The notes under the pieces: generated by a model
Database searches by the model: none
Seen by the model: only the letters and a program-made list of their open reading frames with translations
Told to the model about the DNA's origin: nothing
Assembly: GCA_016790385.1 (NCBI GenBank)
Contig: JAEUNV010000131.1
Coordinates: forward strand, 1-11,518
DNA length: 11,518 bases
Source of the DNA: Zoogloea sp.
Lineage (GTDB): Bacteria > Pseudomonadota > Gammaproteobacteria > Burkholderiales > Rhodocyclaceae
Direction of reading: 5' to 3'
Part shown: piece by piece, positions 6,198 to 11,518 of the stretch
Position numbering within the stretch: position 1 is the stretch's first letter
Layout of the letters: every line of letters begins with the position of its first letter
Position numbers and translations under genes: made by a program

Positions 6198-6240
6198 ATC
6201 GTATGCCCGCGCGTCCCGCCGCCTCATTGACCCGAATCAA
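6198..6240 (-). promoter_or_regulatory. Class II FNR/Anr/Dnr-type promoter of the cytochrome gene
   Basis: TTGAT-TCGG-GTCAA on the minus strand (6240-6227) matches the FNR-family consensus TTGAT-N4-ATCAA at nine of ten positions. A -10-like TACGAT (6203-6198) lies downstream. Placing the start point at 6191 puts the box centre at about -42.5, close to the -41.5 of class II FNR-activated promoters, and such promoters need no -35 box, which is indeed absent. This implies activation under oxygen limitation, or by nitric oxide if a Dnr-type regulator binds. Confidence 0.72.
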
Positions 6241-6256
6241 TTGCCCGGAATACCCC

Positions 6257-7603
6257 TCAGCGCGAGCGCGCCAGATCCACGTCCGCCCCGTTGCGCTCGT
6301 CGGAATAGGGCGTATCCCGGCTTGGCTGGCCGCCGGCCTGGCAGCTGACGATCACGTTGGACAGGGGCTGGCCCCGGTGCAGCACGTCCACACCGCAACG
6401 TCCGAACACGCTCTCGATGGTCGCCAACAGGTTGCGGGCATAAGGTGTCTCAAGCTTGCCATCGAGGATCAGGTTGGCCAGCAGCACCCCCTCCGGCGCC
6501 AATGCGCGGCGCGCATCCTGCCAGAACTCCCGGGTCACCAGATGGCCGGGAATGGAGGTGTGGCTGCTGAACACGTCCACCACCACCGCGTCGTAGCGCG
6601 TGGCCGTGGCGCGCACGTAACGCCGCGCGTCATCCACGATGAATTCGCCACGGATCGGGGCCTTCAGGAAGCGCGTCTCGGCGATCTCGCGGATCTTCGG
6701 GTCGATGTCCACGTAGGTGTAGCGATTGGACGGCTCCCGGTGGGACAGGGTGAAGCCGCCGGCCCCAAGCACCAGTACGGTTTTGCCCCTCAGGGCCAGG
6801 TCGTCCAGCAGGATGCGGCGCAGGTGTTGTACATAACGCGCATAGCGCGGCGGCTCGCTGTCGTCCAGCAGGGAGGCCAGCGAATTGTTGACCCAAAAGG
6901 CCCGCGGGTTGGTGTGCTCGGGCAGCGTCACCGGCGCCACGGCGTAATCGGCATAGGCCGTGTCCTCCACCCGATTGGGCGGAAACAGATTGATTCCCCC
7001 GGCGAGCAGCGCCGCCCCGAGGGCCGCGCCCCGGGGCCGCCAGCCCGCACTGCCCAACAGCAGGCTGCCCACCGCCAGCAGCAGGGCACAGACCAGCACC
7101 GCCGCCGACACCCCCAGCCACTGCATCACCAGCAGAGCAAGACTCACCGAGCCCAGGAAGGAGCCGAGGGTGGACCAGTACAAGGCATAGCCGCTGGCCT
7201 CGCCGGTGCGCATGTGCTTCATGAGGTTGGTGAGCACCGGCACCGTCTGCCCCAGCAGCCAGGCCACCGGACACAGCACACCGCCAACGAACAGCAGATA
7301 GGCCACGCCGGCCGGCTGGAGGTGGGCAAACAGGCCATCCACGGTGACGCGGGCAAGGCCCAGGCCGACGAGCAAAGCCGAAACCAGAAAGTTGCGGGCC
7401 ACCACGGCGGTGAAACGTTCGCTCACCCTGGCGCCCGACGCATAGCCCAGGGCCAGGGCCAGCAGAAAGAGGCCAATGGTCGGGGCGGTGACGACGATGG
7501 AACTGCCCACGTGGGGCACCAGCCGACGCAGGGCGATGACCTCGGCCCCCAGGGAGCAGAAACCTTCCAGGAAGACGATCAGGTAGAGCAGATGGCGGGG
7601 CAT
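6257..7603 (-). CDS. Membrane-fused spermidine synthase-like protein
   Basis: A 448-residue protein of two parts. Residues 1-205 hold about six or seven hydrophobic segments (for example 3-21, 36-56, 69-90, 98-120, 143-160, 165-185, 191-205). Residues about 215-425 form a spermidine synthase-type Rossmann domain: VLVLGAGGF (276-284) for the nucleotide part of the substrate, YVDID with acidic Asp299/Asp301, VDDARRYV (323-330) and YDAVVVDVF with Asp343 at the catalytic aspartate position. The usual DSSDPxG loop is missing, replaced by SSHTSIPGH, so true aminopropyltransferase activity is uncertain; many fused members have no proven substrate. The start at 7603 lies four bases after the iminopeptidase stop, with only GAAG as a weak ribosome binding site, pointing to coupling. 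Confidence 0.85.
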   Translation of the reverse strand: MPRHLLYLIVFLEGFCSLGAEVIALRRLVPHVGSSIVVTAPTIGLFLLALALGYASGARVSERFTAVVARNFLVSALLVGLGLARVTVDGLFAHLQPAGVAYLLFVGGVLCPVAWLLGQTVPVLTNLMKHMRTGEASGYALYWSTLGSFLGSVSLALLVMQWLGVSAAVLVCALLLAVGSLLLGSAGWRPRGAALGAALLAGGINLFPPNRVEDTAYADYAVAPVTLPEHTNPRAFWVNNSLASLLDDSEPPRYARYVQHLRRILLDDLALRGKTVLVLGAGGFTLSHREPSNRYTYVDIDPKIREIAETRFLKAPIRGEFIVDDARRYVRATATRYDAVVVDVFSSHTSIPGHLVTREFWQDARRALAPEGVLLANLILDGKLETPYARNLLATIESVFGRCGVDVLHRGQPLSNVIVSCQAGGQPSRDTPYSDERNGADVDLARSR

Positions 7604-7607
7604 GGCT

Positions 7608-8450
7608 TCAGTCGGAGGACAACAAGGCCACCCGCCAGGCGGCCTGCATGGCGGGGTGAAAAGGGTCGTGACCGCAGCCTTCCACCCACACCAGCCGGCT
7701 GCCGGGCAAGCGGGCATGCACCGCCTCGGCGCTGTAGGGTGGGCAGACCCTATCCTCGCGGCCATGGACAAGACTCACCGGCACGCCAGCCAGACGGCTA
7801 CAGGCCGCGAAAAACGCCGCCTCCCCCAGGAAGCACTCGGCTCTCAGGTAGTGGGCCTGAAGGCGGTACTTGAGCACAAGGCGATCCAGCGCCCCGTCGT
7901 CAGCCGTCGCCGCTGCCGAGGCCCCGGCCATGCCGAGTTCGTGACGCCACCAGGCCAGCGCGGCGGCCCGGGCAACGACCGGATCGACGTGATCGAGGTC
8001 GGCGGCCAGCCCGTCAAGGGGCAACTCGCCGCCGAAGAAGGCATCCACCCGCGCCCGCGAGGGGATGAACACGCTGCGCAGCACCAGGTCACTCACCGCA
8101 TCGCGATGGGCCGCCGCATAGGCAATGGCCAGGGTCGCCCCCCAGGAGCCGCCGGTCACCCGCCAGCGGGCAATGCCCAGGTGCTGCCGCAGGGTCTCCA
8201 GGTCGGCAATGAGGTGGGCCGTGGTGTTGGCGGCCCGCTCCCCGGCCGGTTCGGAAAGCCCGGCACCGCGCTGATCGGGCAGCACCAGCCAGTGCCGCGC
8301 CTCATCGTAAAGCGCGGCAAGACGCGGGCTGCAACCACTGCCCGGCCCCCCGTGGAGCACCAGCACCGGCTCGCCCGCCGGATTGCCGCGGGTCTCCACC
8401 CACAGGCGGTGCCCGTCACCAACGGGAAGAAAAAAGCAGGCGTCGGGCAT
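7608..8450 (-). CDS. Proline iminopeptidase-like alpha/beta hydrolase (S33 family)
   Basis: A 280-residue cytosolic hydrolase. HGGPGSG (33-39) forms the oxyanion-hole region, PDQRGAGLS (58-66) and GGSWGAT (100-106) match proline iminopeptidases, giving Ser102 as nucleophile, Asp233 (HGREDRVCP) and His261 (GCGHDPFHP) as the other triad members. Such enzymes remove N-terminal proline from short peptides. It is about 30 residues shorter than the classical enzymes, mainly in the cap domain, so the substrate may differ. The start at 8450 matches the family N-terminus; an in-frame ATG at 8528 would add 26 residues unlike the family and run across the control region. It is the first gene of a two-gene unit, divergent from pqqA. 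Confidence 0.9.
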   Translation of the reverse strand: MPDACFFLPVGDGHRLWVETRGNPAGEPVLVLHGGPGSGCSPRLAALYDEARHWLVLPDQRGAGLSEPAGERAANTTAHLIADLETLRQHLGIARWRVTGGSWGATLAIAYAAAHRDAVSDLVLRSVFIPSRARVDAFFGGELPLDGLAADLDHVDPVVARAAALAWWRHELGMAGASAAATADDGALDRLVLKYRLQAHYLRAECFLGEAAFFAACSRLAGVPVSLVHGREDRVCPPYSAEAVHARLPGSRLVWVEGCGHDPFHPAMQAAWRVALLSSD

Positions 8451-8472
8451 GGCGGCGGCGGGCCTGGCCCGC

Positions 8473-8484
8473 AAATCATGATTT
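8473..8484. promoter_or_regulatory. AT-rich 12-bp perfect palindrome in the pqqA control region
   Basis: AAATCATGATTT is a perfect palindrome, striking in this GC-rich DNA. It lies 25 bases upstream of the -35 box of the pqqA promoter candidate and 22 bases before the iminopeptidase start, so a dimeric regulator binding here could affect both genes. No regulator is identified. Confidence 0.4.
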
Positions 8485-8485
8485 T

Positions 8486-8529
8486 CGTGAGGCCGGAGTA
8501 TGCCGCCCTTTGACACACTGCGCCTCACG
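8486..8529. repeat. 8-bp inverted repeat flanking the pqqA -35 box
   Basis: CGTGAGGC (8486-8493) and GCCTCACG (8522-8529) are exact inverted copies 28 bases apart, with the TTGACA box (8510-8515) between them. This may be a spaced operator or a chance match in GC-rich DNA. Confidence 0.3.
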
Positions 8530-8536
8530 GTACTGC
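8510..8536 (+). promoter_or_regulatory. Candidate pqqA promoter
   Basis: TTGACA at 8510-8515 is a perfect sigma70 -35 hexamer. The best -10 is TACTGC (8531-8536), only two or three of six and at 15-base spacing, so the promoter is probably activator-dependent or uses another -10. The leader to pqqA would be about 40 bases. Confidence 0.4.
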
Positions 8537-8581
8537 CACCGGCGGTCCGGAAAACCTCAATTCGAACATTGGAGACTGACC

Positions 8582-8656
8582 ATGACCTGGACCACCCCCC
8601 AAGCTTGCGACCTGCGTTTCGGCTTCGAAATCACCATGTACATCGCGGCCAAGTAA
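8582..8656 (+). CDS. pqqA: PqqA, precursor peptide of PQQ
   Basis: A 24-residue peptide, the typical PqqA length. It starts MTWTTPQACDLRFGF and has Glu16 and Tyr20 in E-x3-Y spacing (EITMY); these two side chains are joined and become the PQQ skeleton. PqqE, with PqqD as peptide chaperone, forms the first carbon-carbon bond between them. GGAG at 8571-8574, seven bases before the ATG, is a strong ribosome binding site, suiting a substrate peptide that is made in excess. The gene is followed by a hairpin (8664-8698) and then pqqB. Residue 9 is cysteine, an unusual choice, as PqqA tends to have a non-cysteine residue there. The gene is too short for most gene finders; the identification is safe because of its place in the operon and the motif. 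Confidence 0.98.
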   Translation: MTWTTPQACDLRFGFEITMYIAAK

Positions 8657-8663
8657 TCCCGCC

Positions 8664-8698
8664 CGGGCGCCGGTCGCACCCCCTGAGGCCGGCGCCTG
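8664..8698 (+). other. Intercistronic hairpin between pqqA and pqqB
   Basis: GGCGCCGG (8666-8673) pairs with CCGGCGCC (8689-8696), extended outward by a G-U and a C-G pair, with a loop of about 12-15 bases; no T tract follows. It starts eight bases after the pqqA stop. In several species the pqqA transcript is far more abundant than the longer ones, and a hairpin here would fit partial termination or protection of the pqqA mRNA. Confidence 0.65.
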
Positions 8699-8722
8699 CC
8701 GCCCGCACCCCCTTATCTCCCC

Positions 8723-9640
8723 ATGAAAATCCGAGTTCTCGGCGCCGCCGCCGGCGGTGGCTTTCCCCAGTGGAACTGCAACTGCCGCAACTGCCAGAGC
8801 GTGCGCGCCGGCCTGCCGGGCTTTGAGCGCCGCACCCAGTCGTCCATCGCGGTGAGCGCCGACGGCGCCCGCTGGACCTTGATCAATGCCTCGCCCGACA
8901 TCCTCCAGCAATTTCAGGCTTTTGCCGGCACCTGGCCGACGGGCGGGCTGCGAGGCTGCGGCATCGAGTCCGTGGTGCTGGTGGACGCACAGATCGATCA
9001 CACCACCGGCCTCTACATGCTGCGCGAGAAAGGCAGCCCGTGGCCGATCTGGTGCACCGACCCGGTGTATGAAGACCTGACCCGCGGCAACCCTATCCTG
9101 CACCTGCTGGAACACTACTGCGGTGTGAACCGTCGCCCCCTGCCCGCCGGCGGCCAGCCCTTTCACCCCGAAGGCAGCGAGCGCCTCGACTGGCAGGCCC
9201 TGCCCCTGCTCTCCGCCGCGCCCCCCTACTCGCCCCACCGGGGCAATCCGGTGCCCGGCGACAACGTGGGCCTGACCATCCACGACCCGGCCACCGGCCG
9301 CCGCGTGTTCTACGCGCCGGGTCTGGCCGAGGTCGACGAGGCGGTCTTCGCCGCCATGTCGGCCGCCGACTGCGTGATGGTGGACGGCACCTTCTGGACC
9401 GACGACGAGATGATCTCCATGGGCCTGTCAAAGAAACGCGCCCGCGACATCGGCCATCTGGCCCAGAGCGGCCCCGGCGGCATGATCGAACAACTCGCCC
9501 GCCTGCCCCGGCACATCCGCCGCGTCCTCATCCACATCAACAACACCAACCCCATCCTCGACGACCAGTCGGCGGAACGGGCAACCCTCACCGCCGCCGG
9601 AATCCAGGTGGCCTACGACGGCATGGAGATCGACCTGTGA
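8723..9640 (+). CDS. pqqB: PqqB, metallo-beta-lactamase-fold PQQ biosynthesis protein
   Basis: A 305-residue cytosolic protein of usual PqqB length. The N-terminus [19 protein letters not shown] leads into C19-N-C21-R-N-C24, the zinc-binding CxCxxC that marks PqqB. The metallo-beta-lactamase motif is the family's divergent form ([10 protein letters not shown], Asp92-His93). PqqB is linked to oxidation of the cross-linked Glu-Tyr intermediate before ring closure by PqqC. The start is certain from homology, yet the bases before it (CTTATCTCCCC) have no purine-rich ribosome binding site, so translation may be weak or rely on the hairpin region upstream. The last codons overlap the GTG start of pqqC. 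Confidence 0.97.
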   Translation: MKIRVLGAAAGGGFPQWNCNCRNCQSVRAGLPGFERRTQSSIAVSADGARWTLINASPDILQQFQAFAGTWPTGGLRGCGIESVVLVDAQIDHTTGLYMLREKGSPWPIWCTDPVYEDLTRGNPILHLLEHYCGVNRRPLPAGGQPFHPEGSERLDWQALPLLSAAPPYSPHRGNPVPGDNVGLTIHDPATGRRVFYAPGLAEVDEAVFAAMSAADCVMVDGTFWTDDEMISMGLSKKRARDIGHLAQSGPGGMIEQLARLPRHIRRVLIHINNTNPILDDQSAERATLTAAGIQVAYDGMEIDL

Positions 9641-10344
9641 GCTCTACCTCCCCTCGCCCCTGGACGCCCGAGGAATTTGAAGCGCAGCTGCGCGACAAGG
9701 GCGCCGCGTATCACATCCACCACCCTTTCAACGTCATGCTCAACACCGGCAAGGCCACGCGGGCGCAGATCCAGGGCTGGGTGGCCAACCGCTATTACTA
9801 CCAGATCATCATTCCCCGGAAGGACGCCGCCGTGCTGTCCAACTGCACCGACCGGGAAGTGCGGCGCGAATGGATCCAGCGCATCCTCGACCATGACGGG
9901 CATGGCGACGACGCCGGCGGCATCGAAGCCTGGCTGCGCCTCGGTCAGGCCGTCGGCCTCAGCCGCGAGGAGATCGTCGACGAGCGCCATGTGATTCCGG
10001 CCGTGCGCTTTGCCTGCGACGCCTATCTCAACTTCTGCCGCCAGCGCCCCTGGCAGGAATCGGTGTGCTCCAGCCTCACCGAACTCTTTGCCCCCACCAT
10101 CCACAAGCAGCGCCTCGCCAATTGGCCCGAGCATTACCCGTGGATCGAATCGGAGGGTCTGCAATACTTCCGCAACCGCGTCACCCAGGCGCGCCGCGAC
10201 GTGGAGCAGGGCCTCGCCATCACCCTGGCCTATTTCGACACCCGCCCGCAGCAGGAACGCGCCCTGGACATCCTCAAGTTCAAGCTCGACATCCTGTGGT
10301 CCATGAACGACGCCATGATGCTGCGCTACGGCCAGCCAGACTGA
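9637..10344 (+). CDS. pqqC: PqqC, pyrroloquinoline-quinone synthase
   Basis: A 235-residue cofactor-free oxidase that catalyses the last step, ring closure and eight-electron oxidation of AHQQ to PQQ with O2. Compared with the Klebsiella enzyme as I remember it, every listed active-site residue is present with a constant offset of +2: His26, Arg52, Tyr55, Gln56, Arg82, His86, His156, Arg159, Tyr177, Arg181 and Lys216. The protein starts with GTG overlapping the pqqB stop (GTGA); GGAG at 9625-9628 is suitably spaced. Because it needs O2, PQQ made in this denitrifier must come from aerobic or microaerobic growth. PqqD follows 18 bases after its stop. Confidence 0.98.
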   Translation: MSSTSPRPWTPEEFEAQLRDKGAAYHIHHPFNVMLNTGKATRAQIQGWVANRYYYQIIIPRKDAAVLSNCTDREVRREWIQRILDHDGHGDDAGGIEAWLRLGQAVGLSREEIVDERHVIPAVRFACDAYLNFCRQRPWQESVCSSLTELFAPTIHKQRLANWPEHYPWIESEGLQYFRNRVTQARRDVEQGLAITLAYFDTRPQQERALDILKFKLDILWSMNDAMMLRYGQPD

Positions 10345-10362
10345 CCGGCCCGGATCGCCCCC

Positions 10363-10638
10363 ATGACGACACCCGACGCCCGCCCCGCCATTCAGCGCCT
10401 GTTCCGCTTCCAGTGGGAGCCGGCCCAGCAGGCCCATGTGCTGCTCTACCCTGAAGGCATGGTCAAACTCAACCAAAGCGCGGGAGAGATCCTCAAGCGC
10501 TGTGACGGAACCCGCAGCGTGCCGGAGATCGTGGCCGACCTGGAATCCGCCTTCAACGCGAGCGGCCTGGCCCCGGAAGTCGAGGCCTTCCTGGAGATGG
10601 CCGACGCCCAGAACTGGATCACCTGGAACACCGACTGA
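10363..10638 (+). CDS. pqqD: PqqD, PqqA-binding chaperone (RiPP recognition element)
   Basis: A 91-residue protein, the usual length, forming the winged-helix-like recognition domain that binds PqqA and presents it to PqqE. Recognisable parts are [14 protein letters not shown] near the N-terminus, the beta stretch [13 protein letters not shown] (25-37), and [15 protein letters not shown] (43-57), which is the conserved helix and turn of PqqD. The start lies 18 bases after pqqC, with only a weak ribosome binding site. The stop and the pqqE start share a base (TGATG), so D and E are translated together, fitting their physical complex. Confidence 0.96.
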   Translation: MTTPDARPAIQRLFRFQWEPAQQAHVLLYPEGMVKLNQSAGEILKRCDGTRSVPEIVADLESAFNASGLAPEVEAFLEMADAQNWITWNTD

Positions 10639-11518
10639 TGGACACCCTGCTCGTCCCGCCCGACGCCATGCAGCGCCGCCCCGGCCCCCTGTGGCTGTTG
10701 GCCGAGGTCACCTACCGCTGCCCCCTGCACTGCGCCTTCTGCTACAACCCGGTGGATTTCGCCCAGGCCGGGCCCGAGCTGTCCACCGATGACTGGCTCA
10801 AGGTGATCCGCGAGGCCCGCGCCCTGGGCGCCGCCCAGTTCGGCATCTCGGGCGGCGAACCCCTGGTCCGGAACGACATCGAGATCCTGGTCCGTGAAGC
10901 CCGCGCGCTTGGCTTCTACACCAACCTCATCACCTCCGGCGTGGGCCTTACCGAAGTCCGCCTCGCCGCCCTGAAGGACGCCGGCCTGGACCACATCCAG
11001 CTCTCCTTTCAGGACGCCACCCGCGAGGCCAACGACCTCATCACCAACACCCGCACCTTCGACCTCAAGCGCAAAGTGGCCGCCATGACCAAGGCCGCCG
11101 GCTACCCCACGGTGATCAACTGCGTGCTGCATCGGACCAACATCGACCACCTGGACCGCATCATCGAGATGGCCGCCGAGATCGGCGCCGAATACCTGGA
11201 ACTGGCCAACACCCAGTACCACGGCTGGGCCTTCCTCAACCGGCAAGCGCTCATGCCCAGCGCAGCCCAGCTCGCCGAAGCCGAGGCCGTGACCGAACGC
11301 TGGAAGGCTCGCCTGGGCAAGAAGATGCGCATCCTCTTCGTCACCCCCGACTACCAGACCAGGAAACCCAAAAAGTGCATGAACGGCTGGGGCGAAGTCT
11401 TTCTCTCCATCACCCCCGATGGCCTCGCCCTGCCCTGCCACACCGCCCGTATGCTGCCGGGGCTGGAGTTTCCCGATGTGCGCGATCACAGCATCGACTG
11501 GATCTGGCACGAATCGCC
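10638..11518 (+). CDS. pqqE: PqqE, radical SAM/SPASM PqqA peptide cyclase (5' part)
   Basis: The first 293 codons are visible and open; the frame runs past the window end. PqqE joins Glu and Tyr of PqqA by a radical SAM reaction. Seen: the radical SAM CxxxCxxC as C28-P-L-H-C32-A-F-C35-Y, in the positions known from Methylorubrum PqqE; GGEP at 72-75, the SAM-binding motif; QYHGWAFLNR in the core; and the first SPASM cysteines, Cys247 (KKCMNGWGEV) and Cys267 (LPCHTARM), which hold the auxiliary iron-sulfur clusters. The ATG at 10638 overlaps the last base of the pqqD stop. About 80-90 residues, including the rest of the SPASM domain, should lie beyond the window. Confidence 0.97.
   Translation, partial: MDTLLVPPDAMQRRPGPLWLLAEVTYRCPLHCAFCYNPVDFAQAGPELSTDDWLKVIREARALGAAQFGISGGEPLVRNDIEILVREARALGFYTNLITSGVGLTEVRLAALKDAGLDHIQLSFQDATREANDLITNTRTFDLKRKVAAMTKAAGYPTVINCVLHRTNIDHLDRIIEMAAEIGAEYLELANTQYHGWAFLNRQALMPSAAQLAEAEAVTERWKARLGKKMRILFVTPDYQTRKPKKCMNGWGEVFLSITPDGLALPCHTARMLPGLEFPDVRDHSIDWIWHES

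Noticed and set aside
6203..7873. A long open frame (556 codons) on the + strand opposite the spermidine synthase-like gene.
   Set aside because: Composition is typical of antisense frames in GC-rich DNA (Gln, Gly, His and Arg rich), no family match, and the opposite strand has clear motifs.
8497..8502. CATACT on the minus strand as a -10 for the iminopeptidase gene.
   Set aside because: No acceptable -35 hexamer at 16-18 bases; promoter for this unit left unassigned.
10446..11510. A 354-codon - strand open frame opposite pqqD and pqqE.
   Set aside because: PqqD and PqqE are certain on the + strand; the antisense frame is a codon-bias shadow.
1..11518. tRNA, rRNA, CRISPR arrays, insertion sequences, attachment sites.
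   Set aside because: No repeat-spacer pattern, transposase motif, terminal repeats or tRNA-like cloverleaf was seen on reading both strands.

Overview
The window (about two thirds G+C) looks like chromosomal DNA of a denitrifying betaproteobacterium, probably Rhodocyclales (Azoarcus, Thauera, Azospira or Dechloromonas relatives). This rests on a nos cluster ordered nosF-nosY-nosL, a NosL with the C-A-L-D-G-M core I associate with betaproteobacteria, a c5-type lipoprotein cytochrome, and a pqqABCDE operon. The genus is inference from memory, not a search.

Region 1 (1-2996, + strand) is the 3' end of a nitrous oxide reductase maturation operon: nosF (5' end cut by the window), nosY, a lipoprotein nosL, two small uncharacterised genes, and a second NosL-family gene with a classical CPVCGM motif. 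Junctions overlap (ATGA) or are a few bases apart, so the six genes are probably one transcript. It ends at a strong hairpin (3006-3035) facing a convergent operon.

Region 2 (3056-5535, - strand) is a three-gene operon: a peptidoglycan-binding/M23 protein without a signal peptide, a small exported protein, and a lysozyme-like protein also without a signal peptide. The two hydrolase-like proteins look cytoplasmic while the protein between them goes to the periplasm, an arrangement reminiscent of secreted cell-wall effectors with a periplasmic immunity protein. This is the most likely place for an undescribed system. A candidate promoter lies upstream of it.

Region 3 (5637-6240, - strand) is a monocistronic c5-type cytochrome lipoprotein gene with a U-tract terminator and, upstream, a near-perfect FNR/Anr-type box about 42 bases before a predicted start point. 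It is probably induced at low oxygen, which fits the nos genes.

Region 4 (6257-8450, - strand) holds a proline iminopeptidase gene followed four bases later by a membrane-fused spermidine synthase-like gene.

Region 5 (8451-8581) is the divergent control region with a perfect -35 box, a 12-bp AT-rich palindrome and a wider inverted repeat. It leads into region 6 (8582-11518, + strand): pqqA (24 codons), an intercistronic hairpin, pqqB, pqqC, pqqD and the first 293 codons of pqqE, which runs off the window. PqqA, B, C, D and E together make the redox cofactor PQQ from the PqqA peptide. PQQ dehydrogenases feed electrons to the quinone pool, so the window joins an electron-input cofactor pathway to an electron-output pathway (N2O reduction), although nothing in the sequence shows shared regulation. 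No tRNA, rRNA, CRISPR array, insertion sequence or prophage integration signal was seen.
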